NCBI GenBank assembly: GCA_910579435.1
Contig: CAJTVF010000076.1
Coordinates: 1-9,507, forward strand
DNA from: an uncultured Oscillibacter sp.
Lineage (GTDB): Bacteria; Bacillota; Clostridia; Oscillospirales; Oscillospiraceae
DNA length: 9,507 nucleotides
Direction of reading: 5' to 3'
The position numbers and the translations under genes were made by a program. Position 1 is the stretch's first letter, and the number at the start of each line of letters is the position of its first letter. A model generated the notes under the pieces. The model was not told the DNA's origin and searched no databases. It saw only the letters and a list, made by a program, of their open reading frames with translations. This document shows, piece by piece, positions 1-5,445 of this stretch.

Positions 1-137
1 CCGCCCGGGGCGCGTACATCACATTCCTCGACGACGACGACTGGGTGGAGCCGGACTTTTTGGCCTTCCTATGGAAGATGCTGGAGGGCAGCGGCGCGGA
101 TATCTCCATCTGCGGCACGCTCGGCACAATATTATAA
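1..137 (+). pseudogene. Family 2 glycosyltransferase, internal fragment
   Basis: The frame starting at base 3 reads ARGAYITFLDDDDWVEPDFL and then LAFLWKMLEGSGADISICGT before reaching a stop at 135-137. The G-x-Y-I-x-F-L-D-x-D-D-W pattern is the DXD-containing metal and nucleotide-sugar binding region of GT2 (GT-A fold) glycosyltransferases, and the 'gaDIsiCG' end is the usual next strand. The homology ends around base 119, after which flagellin-like coding begins in another frame, so the gene has lost its whole C-terminal half. The 5' part lies outside the window, so an intact N-terminus could exist upstream. The neighbouring flagellin and FkbM-like remnants suggest that it came from a flagellin glycosylation locus; that is inference. 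The acceptor and donor sugars cannot be told. Confidence 0.72.
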
Positions 138-223
138 AAATGAACGCCTATCGGAACTACAACACCAACACCTCCGCTCTGGCTAAGAACCTGGAGAAGC
201 TCTCTTCCGATTACAAGATCAAA
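125..223 (+). pseudogene. Flagellin (FliC/Hag) N-terminal fragment
   Basis: The frame through ATG 140 reads HNIIKMNAYRNYNTNTSALA and then KNLEKLSSDYKIK. This matches the conserved D0 helix at the start of bacterial flagellins, whose usual form is 'QHNxxAxNAYRxxNxNxxxxxKxLEKLSSGYKINRAGDDAAG'. Only about 33 residues are present. The invariant Gly of SSGY is Asp here, and the match stops just before the RAGDDAAG block. The frame then runs through unrecognised residues to a stop at 287-289. The normal 5' codons are replaced by the tail of the glycosyltransferase fragment, with junction near bases 117-125. It cannot encode a working flagellin and is best read as a recombination remnant. The family call is firm; the cause of the truncation is inferred. 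Confidence 0.8.
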
Positions 224-383
224 GAAAACCATTTTTCCCGAGAACAGGTTTTATTCAACTTCAAGCCTGCGAATGTGGCCGACCATTAGTATTTCGAGTT
301 TCCAGCCTTGTTTCCCTGCGGTACGGCGTACATAGAGGGCGGGGGCCTGAATTGCCGTACATTGTACCTCTTTGCCGATTGTG
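224..383. other. Unassigned sequence between gene remnants
   Basis: This stretch carries no gene that I recognise. The flagellin-fragment frame continues for about 21 residues (ENHFSREQVLFNF and onward) to a stop at 287-289 without family resemblance. It is more AT-rich than the gene-dense part of the window and has no ribosome binding site before a plausible start. It probably holds decayed coding sequence joined to the remnants on either side. Confidence 0.4.
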
Positions 384-497
384 CGGGGCGGGTATTCCAA
401 AATTTTTGCCTTTGAACCGGATCCGATCTCGGCTTCTATCTGCAAGCGAAATCTTTCCAATCAGGGGATCCGAGACTTTCGCCTGATAGAGGCGGGC
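384..497 (+). pseudogene. FkbM-like SAM-dependent methyltransferase fragment
   Basis: In the frame beginning at 372 the residues read RGGYSKIFAFEPDPISASIC and then KRNLSNQGIRDFRLIEAG. The 'kIfAFEPDP...c..NL.......lieaG' pattern is the second strand of the Rossmann fold, with its acidic SAM-ribose-binding residue, plus the following helix and strand, as seen in FkbM-family methyltransferases. Neither the glycine-rich first motif (vDxGaydGdT) before it nor the rest of the domain after it is readable in any frame, so this is an isolated fragment of about 38 residues. FkbM enzymes O-methylate sugars and often sit beside flagellin and glycosyltransferase genes, which fits the two remnants just upstream. 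Family assignment is moderately sure because it rests on one motif. Confidence 0.6.
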
Positions 498-616
498 TTC
501 TATGTCACATTTTTTGCACAGCACGTCACGCAATATCCAATATGGGTACCAAGGTACACTTTACAAAACAGATGAAAAAGGACAGCGCTGCGCGTATGGA
601 CAGCTTTATCAAGGAC
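498..616 (+). other. Unassigned sequence with short open tail
   Basis: The methyltransferase homology ends here. A different frame (542 onward) reads MGTKVHFTKQMKKDSAARMD and then SFIKDV, ending at a TAG (620-622) supplied by the inverted end of the adjacent mobile element. It could be the C-terminus of a protein, or the start of a gene that the element interrupted. There is no ribosome binding site in front of the ATG and I do not recognise the family. No other feature is visible. Confidence 0.35.
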
Positions 617-641
617 GTTTAGGCCTTGTTTGAAAAATGGC
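617..641 (+). repeat. Left terminal inverted repeat of the MITE
   Basis: This 25-nt end pairs with 763-787 with two mismatches. Its inner part, from 631 to 649, also matches 9295-9313 near the right end of the window at 18 of 19 bases. Confidence 0.8.
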
Positions 642-762
642 AAAACGCCCTCTTTGGGCATCTTTTTCCGCCAGGACTGCGTTGATTTGACTTGAAATCC
701 GTCAGGATTCCCGCATCAAATCGCCTTGCCTGGCAAAAAAACCTACCCCAATCCGGCATTCC

Positions 763-787
763 GCCAATTTTCAAACAGGGCCTAAAC
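763..787 (-). repeat. Right terminal inverted repeat of the MITE
   Basis: The complement of this end reads GTTTAGGCCCTGTTTGAAAA followed by TTGGC, matching the left end at 23 of 25 positions. Confidence 0.8.
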
Positions 788-821
788 CTGTAAAGGGAAA
801 ATTTAAGGAAAAACATGCTGC

Positions 822-864
822 AAAAAAACCGCCTGTCCCTCGAAATATCAGGGATAGGCGGTTT
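822..864 (-). terminator. Rho-independent terminator of the glgX unit
   Basis: Bases 826-840 and 850-864 form a 15-bp stem (AAACCGCCTGTCCCT with AGGGATAGGCGGTTT, one G-T wobble) around a 9-nt loop. Read leftward, the stem runs into seven T residues (complement of A 822-828), a textbook intrinsic terminator for the leftward genes. The stop codon of the last gene, 848-850, lies at the loop edge, which is unusual and bears on how that gene's C-terminus arose. Confidence 0.9.
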
Positions 865-1165
865 CTTTAGGAGCAGCCGGCGGTTGCGTCCCCGACCGGA
901 AGCAGATGCTTCCGGTGAAGCGGTATGCTTGGTTCTGGAAGGAAAGCGTCTGTCCCTTCTGAACAGGGACCTCGAACTGGAGCGGGGCCCCGTTCCGCCA
1001 GGAGTAGACCAGGGAGCCGTCCGCCGTGTCCCGGAATTCCATGGATAAGCTGCCGGAGGGCTTGACCCACCCTTTTTTCTGCATCCAGAGGAAGAAGAGC
1101 GAGGGCAGAAGGACCCCGAAGATCATGAGCCAAAAGCAAAATTTCAGCCAGCTCAGCCAACTCAT
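848..1165 (-). CDS. Small membrane-anchored protein, distal paralogue
   Basis: This encodes a 105-residue protein of unknown function. The start ATG has a perfect AAGGAGG five bases upstream. Residues about 5-27 (WLKFCFWLMIFGVLLPSLFF) form one membrane helix, followed by positive residues (QKK), so the N-terminus is a membrane anchor. The rest is a small beta-rich domain with the pattern MEFrDTaDGSLVYSWRNGAP ... YRFTGSICFR. The preceding gene has the same layout: anchor, K-K-x-x-V-K-P, then EFyTeDGRvLqSWRSGgP ... FCGSITFR. The two are therefore tandem paralogues, and this one lacks about 40 residues between VKP and MEF. Its sister stops directly after CFR/TFR, while this copy continues for 15 residues (SGTQPPAAPKETAYP) into the terminator. 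It lies 66 nt behind the sister in the same leftward unit. I do not recognise the family. Confidence 0.7.
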   Translation of the reverse strand: MSWLSWLKFCFWLMIFGVLLPSLFFLWMQKKGWVKPSGSLSMEFRDTADGSLVYSWRNGAPLQFEVPVQKGQTLSFQNQAYRFTGSICFRSGTQPPAAPKETAYP

Positions 1166-1231
1166 ATCGGCCTCCTTTTTTGCGGTTTGCCGTAAGGCGG
1201 AATGGACGGTCAGAGGACAAGCGGCTGCTCC

Positions 1232-1626
1232 CTATCGAAAGGTAATGGAACCGCAGAAATGGTTCATATCCGCCCGCCAGTAAACCCGCACCCTGGGCGG
1301 AAGCTCCACCAAAAAGGACGCCGGGCCCCCGCTCCGCCAGCTTTGGAGGACCCGGCCGTCCTCTGTGTAAAATTCCAGGACCATTGAGCCCCGGCTGTGG
1401 AGCACCTCAACGGAGACAGCGCCGCCCTTTTTTAAGCGGAAACAGCTCCGGTATTTTTGATACGTCCGTGAATCCCGGACAAAGGTGCAGTTGTCGAAGG
1501 AAATCTTCTTATAGTAGCGCATCGGCTTGACGCCGCTTTTTTCGCGGCCCAGAGGCAAAGCCACATGCCCGGCAGAGCCATCCCCAGGATAAACGCGGCG
1601 AACAGCAAAAATTCCGTCACAGGCAT
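1232..1626 (-). CDS. Small membrane-anchored protein, proximal paralogue, frame-disrupted
   Basis: Two overlapping frames together make one protein. The first starts at ATG 1626, six bases after the glgX stop with AAGGG overlapping that stop, and gives a membrane helix, MPVTEFLLFAAFILGMALPG followed by MWLCLWAAKK. The second carries SGVKPMRYYKKISF ... and ends FCGSITFR at 1232. The join is a run of six A on the coding strand (1537-1542). One extra A, or a -1 ribosomal slip there, yields 'LWAAKKSGVKP', which lines up with 'LWMQKKGWVKP' in the downstream paralogue and gives about 131 residues. The second frame alone (from ATG 1564, 110 residues) lacks the anchor and a ribosome binding site. This may be a real frameshift mutation, a sequencing error at a homopolymer, or programmed slippage. 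Function is unknown. Confidence 0.7.
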
Positions 1627-1632
1627 GAGCCC

Positions 1633-3762
1633 TTACCGGGGCCGGGCCGCGAAGACCTTCACGCTCCGGGGGCCGATGGAGAACCGGCCGTCGGGGATAT
1701 CCATGGCGGACTGGGCCGCCCCCCAGGTGTCCGCCAGCTGCTCCCAGATCAGATTCCGGGGCAGCTCCGGCAGCTCCACCTCCAGGGGCTTCCAGTAGGC
1801 GTTGGAGGCCGTATAGACGATCTGGGGGGCCTCTCCCTCCGCCTGCCCGGCGAAGAGCACGCCCACATAGCGCTCGTGGTCCTCAAACTGGGTGTGCCAA
1901 GGGGTGACGCCGTGGAAGCTGACGTCGGGGAAGCCATAATACCCGTCGGAGAGGTTGGCCCGGAGGATGCGGAACCGCTTGCGCAGGGCGATCATGAACT
2001 GGAAGAAGCGGAACATGTCCCGGTTATCCTCCAGCATCCGCCAGTCCAGCCAGGAGGTCAGGTTGTCCTGGCAGTAGGCGTTGTTGTTTCCGAACTGGGT
2101 GTTGCAGAACTCGTCTCCCGCCAGGAACATGGGGATGCCCCGGCTGCACATGAGGAGGGCGAAAGCGTTGCGGACCATCCGCCGCCGGAGGGCGTTAATC
2201 TCCGGGTCGTCCGTCGCTCCTTCGATTCCGCAGTTCCAGCTGTTGTTGTCGTTGGCCCCGTCGGTGCCTCCCCAGCCGTTTTTTTCGTTGTGCTTGACGT
2301 TATAGGAGTACAGGTCCCAGAGGGTGAAGCCGTCGTGGCAGGTGATGAAGTTCACGGAGGCGTTCTTCCGGTCCCCGGACTGGTAGATGTCCCGGGAGCC
2401 CACCATCCGGAGGGCGGCGGCCTGGGCGCAGCCCGCGTCCCCCTTGAGGTAGCGGCGCATGTCGTCCCGGTAGCGGCCGTTCCACTCCGCCCAGCGGTTC
2501 CAGGCGGGGAAGCTGCCCACCTGATACAGCCCGCCGGCGTCCCAGGCCTCGGCAATCAGCTTCACGTCGCCCAGGATAGGGTCGAAGGCCATGGCCTGAA
2601 GCAGGGGGGGCTTGTGCATGGGGGTGCCGTCCTCGTTCCGGCCCAGGATGGAGGCCAGGTCGAAGCGGAAGCCGCTGATGTGGTAGGTGGTGACCCAGTA
2701 GCGCAGGCAGTCAATGATCATCTGGTGGACAATGGGGTGGTTGCAGTTCAGGGTGTTTCCGCAGCCGCTGAAATTATAGTACTGTCCGCCGGGGGTGAGT
2801 AAGTAGTAGATGTTGTTGTCAAAGCCCTTGAAGGAGAAGAAGGGGCCGTCCTCGTTGCCCTCCGCCGTGTGGTTGAACACCACGTCCAGGTAGACCTCGA
2901 TGCCGTTTTCGTTGCAGTCCTGAATGAGGCGCTTGAGCTCGTTGCCCTCCCGGTTGTACTCTACGCCGGAGGCGTAGCTGGTGTTGGGTGCGAAGAAGCT
3001 GACGGTGTTGTAGCCCCAGTAGTTGTAGAGCTGTACGCCGTCCACCTGCCGGGCGTCCTGCATCTCGTCGAACTCGAAAATGGGCATCAGCTCCACGGCG
3101 TTGACGCCCAGCTCCTTTAAATAGGGAATCTTCTCCCGGAGGCCCTCGAAGGTCCCCGGTGCGGCCACGGCGGAGGATTCATGAATGGTGAAGCCCCGGA
3201 CGTGAAGCTCATAGATCACCAGGTCCTCCATGGGGATCAGGGGCCGGGACAGGTTGCCCCAGTCGAAGTCGTCCTTGACCACCCGGGCCTTGTAGTGCTG
3301 GCCGGAGCCGTCCTTCACCCCCCATTGGCTCTGGCCCGTCACCGCCCGGGCGTAGGGGTCCAGGAGATATTTTGTCTTGTCGAAAATCAGGCCCTTCTCC
3401 ACGTCCCGGGGGCCGTCCACCCGGAAGGCGTACTCGAACTCCTCGATGTTCAGCTTGAAGACGATCATGGAATACACGTTTCCGATGCGGTAGCGCTCCG
3501 GGAAGGGGAGGACGGCATAGGGCTCGTCCTCTCCCCGCCGGAAGAGCAGGAGCTCAATGGACGTGGCCCCGTGGGAGTGGACCGTAAAATTCACGCCGCC
3601 GGGGATGGCGGTGGCGCCGTTGATTTCATAAAAGCCCGGCCGCACGTCAAACCCGTTCAGGTGGTCCATGGGGACCAGATGAATGGTGCGGGGCAGTCCT
3701 ACCGTGGGGGCGGACGCTGGGGAAACGGCCGTTTGCGCTGTGAGCTTGTCTTGATTTTCCAC
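1633..3762 (-). CDS. glgX: Glycogen debranching enzyme (GlgX / isoamylase type)
   Basis: This 709-residue cytoplasmic alpha-1,6-glucosidase would cleave branch points of glycogen or limit dextrins. An N-terminal CBM48/E-set domain (about 38-150) precedes a GH13 barrel. Visible motifs are region I DVVFNH (293-298), region II GFRFD with nucleophile D368, region III AEAWD with acid/base E405, and region IV FITCHD with H476 and D477. NYWGYNT (248-253) fits GlgX/isoamylase rather than type I pullulanase (YNWGYDP). GTG 3762 is chosen because AGGAAGGAG lies six bases upstream (3769-3777). The open frame extends to 3990, but that part is non-conserved and covers the promoter. The gene leads a leftward unit with two small membrane proteins; the next ATG is six bases after its stop. 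No other glycogen gene is in view. The enzyme class is very sure, the exact substrate less so. Confidence 0.93.
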   Translation of the reverse strand: MENQDKLTAQTAVSPASAPTVGLPRTIHLVPMDHLNGFDVRPGFYEINGATAIPGGVNFTVHSHGATSIELLLFRRGEDEPYAVLPFPERYRIGNVYSMIVFKLNIEEFEYAFRVDGPRDVEKGLIFDKTKYLLDPYARAVTGQSQWGVKDGSGQHYKARVVKDDFDWGNLSRPLIPMEDLVIYELHVRGFTIHESSAVAAPGTFEGLREKIPYLKELGVNAVELMPIFEFDEMQDARQVDGVQLYNYWGYNTVSFFAPNTSYASGVEYNREGNELKRLIQDCNENGIEVYLDVVFNHTAEGNEDGPFFSFKGFDNNIYYLLTPGGQYYNFSGCGNTLNCNHPIVHQMIIDCLRYWVTTYHISGFRFDLASILGRNEDGTPMHKPPLLQAMAFDPILGDVKLIAEAWDAGGLYQVGSFPAWNRWAEWNGRYRDDMRRYLKGDAGCAQAAALRMVGSRDIYQSGDRKNASVNFITCHDGFTLWDLYSYNVKHNEKNGWGGTDGANDNNSWNCGIEGATDDPEINALRRRMVRNAFALLMCSRGIPMFLAGDEFCNTQFGNNNAYCQDNLTSWLDWRMLEDNRDMFRFFQFMIALRKRFRILRANLSDGYYGFPDVSFHGVTPWHTQFEDHERYVGVLFAGQAEGEAPQIVYTASNAYWKPLEVELPELPRNLIWEQLADTWGAAQSAMDIPDGRFSIGPRSVKVFAARPR

Positions 3763-3808
3763 CGGGAACTCCTTCCTCGCCGGTCCGGCGACTGTAGAAT
3801 GCAGTCTC

Positions 3809-3837
3809 ATTATACAACACGCCCTCAGATTTGTCAT
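3809..3837 (-). promoter_or_regulatory. Sigma-A type promoter of glgX
   Basis: On the minus strand ATGACA (3837-3832) and TATAAT (3814-3809) are separated by 17 bases. This is a 5/6 match to -35 and a perfect -10. Transcription would begin near 3802 and give a leader of about 40 nt before the GTG start at 3762, which supports that start over the longer frame. Confidence 0.8.
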
Positions 3838-3862
3838 AGCTTTTTTCCGATTTTGTGAGATT

Positions 3863-3897
3863 CCACAAAGTCTTTGTGGGAAAGAGCAATTTATAAT
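3863..3897 (+). promoter_or_regulatory. Palindromic operator candidate and -10 box before the sigma factor gene
   Basis: CCACAAAG-T-CTTTGTGG (3863-3879) is a perfect inverted repeat with a one-base centre. A TATAAT box follows at 3892-3897 on the plus strand, about 84 nt before the chosen sigma factor start. No good -35 hexamer sits 16-18 bases before this box; the palindrome covers that place. It could bind a dimeric regulator acting on the rightward gene, or on both divergent promoters. Alternatively it could simply be a short hairpin. The positions are certain; the role is inferred. Confidence 0.5.
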
Positions 3898-3980
3898 AAA
3901 GACGGGACCGGAAAATTTTTTTAGGAGAACGAAAAATTTCCCGCCTCCCAGCCGTGTTGAGAGTGAAGGGAGTGAGGAAC

Positions 3981-4463
3981 GTGGTTCCATTTGGTACCGA
4001 TGAAACCATCAGCCGGATCGTGTCGGCCTACAGCGATATGCTGCTGCGGCTGGCCTGCACCCGCCTGGGCTCCGCCGCCGACGCGGAGGACGCCGTACAG
4101 GAGGCGTTTTTGCGCCTGCTCACCGCCCGGCCCGTATTCCGGGACCCGGAGCATGAGAAGGCGTGGCTGATCCGAACCACCCTTCAGCGCGCCAGCGACA
4201 TCCGCCGCAAGGCGGAACAGCGGAATGTCCCCCTGGAGGACGTGACGGAGCCCGTGGCCCCGGAGAGTCCCGGTGAAGAGCTTCGCTCCGCCGTCCGGGC
4301 CCTGCCGGAGATGTACGGAGCCGTCATCCACCTCCACTACTACGAGGGATATTCCATCAAGGAAATTGCCAAACTGCTGGGCCTGCCCGCCGCCACGGTG
4401 GGCACCCGCCTGGCCCGCGGCCGGGAGCGGCTGCGGCAGATGCTGAAGGAGGACGTTGTATGA
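3981..4463 (+). CDS. ECF-like RNA polymerase sigma factor (sigma-70 family)
   Basis: This is a 160-residue two-domain sigma factor. Region 2 includes DAEDAVQEAFLRLL (34-47), the core-binding and -10-recognition helix typical of this family. Region 4 is LPEMYGAVIHLHYYEGYSIK (108-127) plus EIAKLLGLPAATVGTRLARG (128-147), the helix-turn-helix that contacts the -35 element. A short linker without region 3 or region 1.1 fits an ECF/group 4 factor. GTG 3981 is preferred because AAGGGAG lies eight bases before it; GTG 3972 or 3954 in the same frame are alternatives. It diverges from glgX and overlaps by 4 nt (ATGA) the membrane protein gene downstream, the usual arrangement of a sigma factor with its regulator. 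Target genes cannot be told from the window. Confidence 0.88.
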   Translation: MVPFGTDETISRIVSAYSDMLLRLACTRLGSAADAEDAVQEAFLRLLTARPVFRDPEHEKAWLIRTTLQRASDIRRKAEQRNVPLEDVTEPVAPESPGEELRSAVRALPEMYGAVIHLHYYEGYSIKEIAKLLGLPAATVGTRLARGRERLRQMLKEDVV

Positions 4464-5377
4464 ACCGGGAAGAATACCGCAAAGCCTTCGACGAGCTCTC
4501 CTTTTCCGCAGATTTTCAGGAGCGGACGGCGGACCTGCTGCGAAATCGCGCCCGTGAATTGGAAAAGGAGCGTACCAACATGACTTTCAACAGAACCAAA
4601 CGAATCGCGGTGCTGGCCGCCGCCTGCATCGCCCTGCTGGCGGTGTCCGTCTCTGCCGCCATGCTGTGGCTCACTCCCGCCCAGGTGGCGGAGGAGCACA
4701 ACCAGCCCCTGCTGGCGGAGGCGTTCAGCGGACCTGACGCCATTGCCATCAACGAAACCGTGGAGAGCGGGGATTTCGCCATCACCCTGCTGGGCCTGGT
4801 CTCCGGGCGGAACCTGGACGTGCTGAACCCGGACCTGGAGAAGGATCACACCTATTCCGTGCTGGCCCTGCGCCGCCTCGACGGCACGCCGCTGGAGAAT
4901 CAGGACTTCGATTTCATCCGCTACACCATGACCCCGCTGGCGGCGGGCTGTTCTCCCAGGGCGGTGAACAACTGGACGCTGGGCGCGTTTGCCAGCGGCT
5001 TGGCAAAAGACGGCGTATATTACTACCTGCTGGACACCCAGAGCATCGAGATGTTCGCGGACCGCACGGTTTATATGGCGTTCTATGAGGGCGGTGTGCC
5101 CAGCAATACCATCTTTACCGTGGCGGAGGACGGGACCATCGCCTTTGCGGACGACTTCACGGAGGTCCATGCCCTCTTCACCCTGCCCCTGGACCCCGCC
5201 AAGGCGGACCCGGCGGCGGCAGAGGCGTTCCTGAACGAGAACGACATGGGCTGGACCAATGAACGCGCGTCCGCCGGGGAGGATGAATTCGAGACCGAGA
5301 CGCGGACGGACGAGGACGGGAACGAAACCGTCATCATCCGGCCCAGGGAGGACGCGCCCGCCCTCGCGGCTAACTGA
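4460..5377 (+). CDS. One-pass membrane protein, probable anti-sigma factor
   Basis: This 305-residue protein is translationally coupled to the sigma factor gene (ATGA overlap). Residues 1-48 are charged and presumably cytoplasmic (MNREEYRKAFDELSFSADFQ ...), as in short sigma-binding heads of Clostridia anti-sigma proteins, including those with DUF4179-type regions. Residues about 49-70 (IAVLAAACIALLAVSVSAAM) form the only membrane helix. The remaining ~235 residues would lie outside the cell and look like mixed beta structure with many aromatic residues (GVYYYLLDTQ). The tail is very acidic (GEDEFETETRTDEDGNET). No zinc-binding HxxxCxxC motif of ZAS-type anti-sigma factors is present. The anti-sigma role is inferred from gene order and topology; the outer domain could sense an envelope signal. 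Confidence 0.75.
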   Translation: MNREEYRKAFDELSFSADFQERTADLLRNRARELEKERTNMTFNRTKRIAVLAAACIALLAVSVSAAMLWLTPAQVAEEHNQPLLAEAFSGPDAIAINETVESGDFAITLLGLVSGRNLDVLNPDLEKDHTYSVLALRRLDGTPLENQDFDFIRYTMTPLAAGCSPRAVNNWTLGAFASGLAKDGVYYYLLDTQSIEMFADRTVYMAFYEGGVPSNTIFTVAEDGTIAFADDFTEVHALFTLPLDPAKADPAAAEAFLNENDMGWTNERASAGEDEFETETRTDEDGNETVIIRPREDAPALAAN

Positions 5378-5398
5378 GCACTCCCCAAAAAGAGCGAA

Positions 5399-5427
5399 AG
5401 GACCGGCGTGAAATTCACGCCGGTCCT
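5399..5427. terminator. Bidirectional terminator between convergent genes
   Basis: AGGACCGGCGTG and CACGCCGGTCCT form a perfect 12-bp stem around AAATT. Rightward it is followed by TCGTTTGGTTT; leftward by TTTCGCTCTTTTT. It lies between the ends of the anti-sigma candidate (5377) and asnA (5446), so it can serve both transcripts. Confidence 0.88.
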
Positions 5428-5445
5428 CGTTTGGTTTATCAAGGC

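Larger units (their letters stand above)
617..787. mobile_element. Foldback MITE-like element, non-autonomous
   Basis: The two ends are inverted copies: bases 617-641 and the complement of 763-787 agree at 23 of 25 positions (GTTTAGGCCTTGTTTGAAAA against GTTTAGGCCCTGTTTGAAAA for the first 20). The inside is also symmetric: GCCAGG 670-675 with CCTGGC 729-734, GATTTGA 684-690 with TCAAATC 716-722, and AATCC 696-700 with GGATT 705-709, closing on loop GTCA at 701-704, exactly the middle of the element. If the true tips are GGCC, a TA pair flanks each side, as for elements that duplicate TA on insertion. There is no transposase, so it would have to move in trans. The GGCCyTGTTTGAAAA tip resembles IS5-group ends, but I cannot confirm a parent element. 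It also holds a GCCC-tcttt-GGGC hairpin followed by T-rich DNA (648-667). Confidence 0.8.

Noticed and set aside
260..300. Weak resemblance of the 'GGCCGACCATTAGTA' stretch to rRNA gene ends
   Set aside because: The likeness covers only a few bases and nothing around it continues as rRNA; taken as chance.
251..533. Small minus-strand open frames across the remnant region
   Set aside because: They are opposite the FkbM-like fragment, show no family resemblance and have no ribosome binding site.
1876..2802. Open frame of 308 codons on the plus strand opposite glgX
   Set aside because: It is antisense to the GH13 catalytic region, with low-complexity Val/Gly/Pro-rich translation and no start signal.
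1633..3762. Type I pullulanase instead of GlgX
   Set aside because: The conserved YNWGYDP of pullulanases is absent. The enzyme has YNYWGYNT, which is typical of the isoamylase/GlgX group.
3763..3990. N-terminal extension of GlgX by 76 residues
   Set aside because: The extra codons cover the glgX promoter and the palindrome and resemble no GlgX N-terminus. A strong ribosome binding site six bases before GTG 3762 marks the start.
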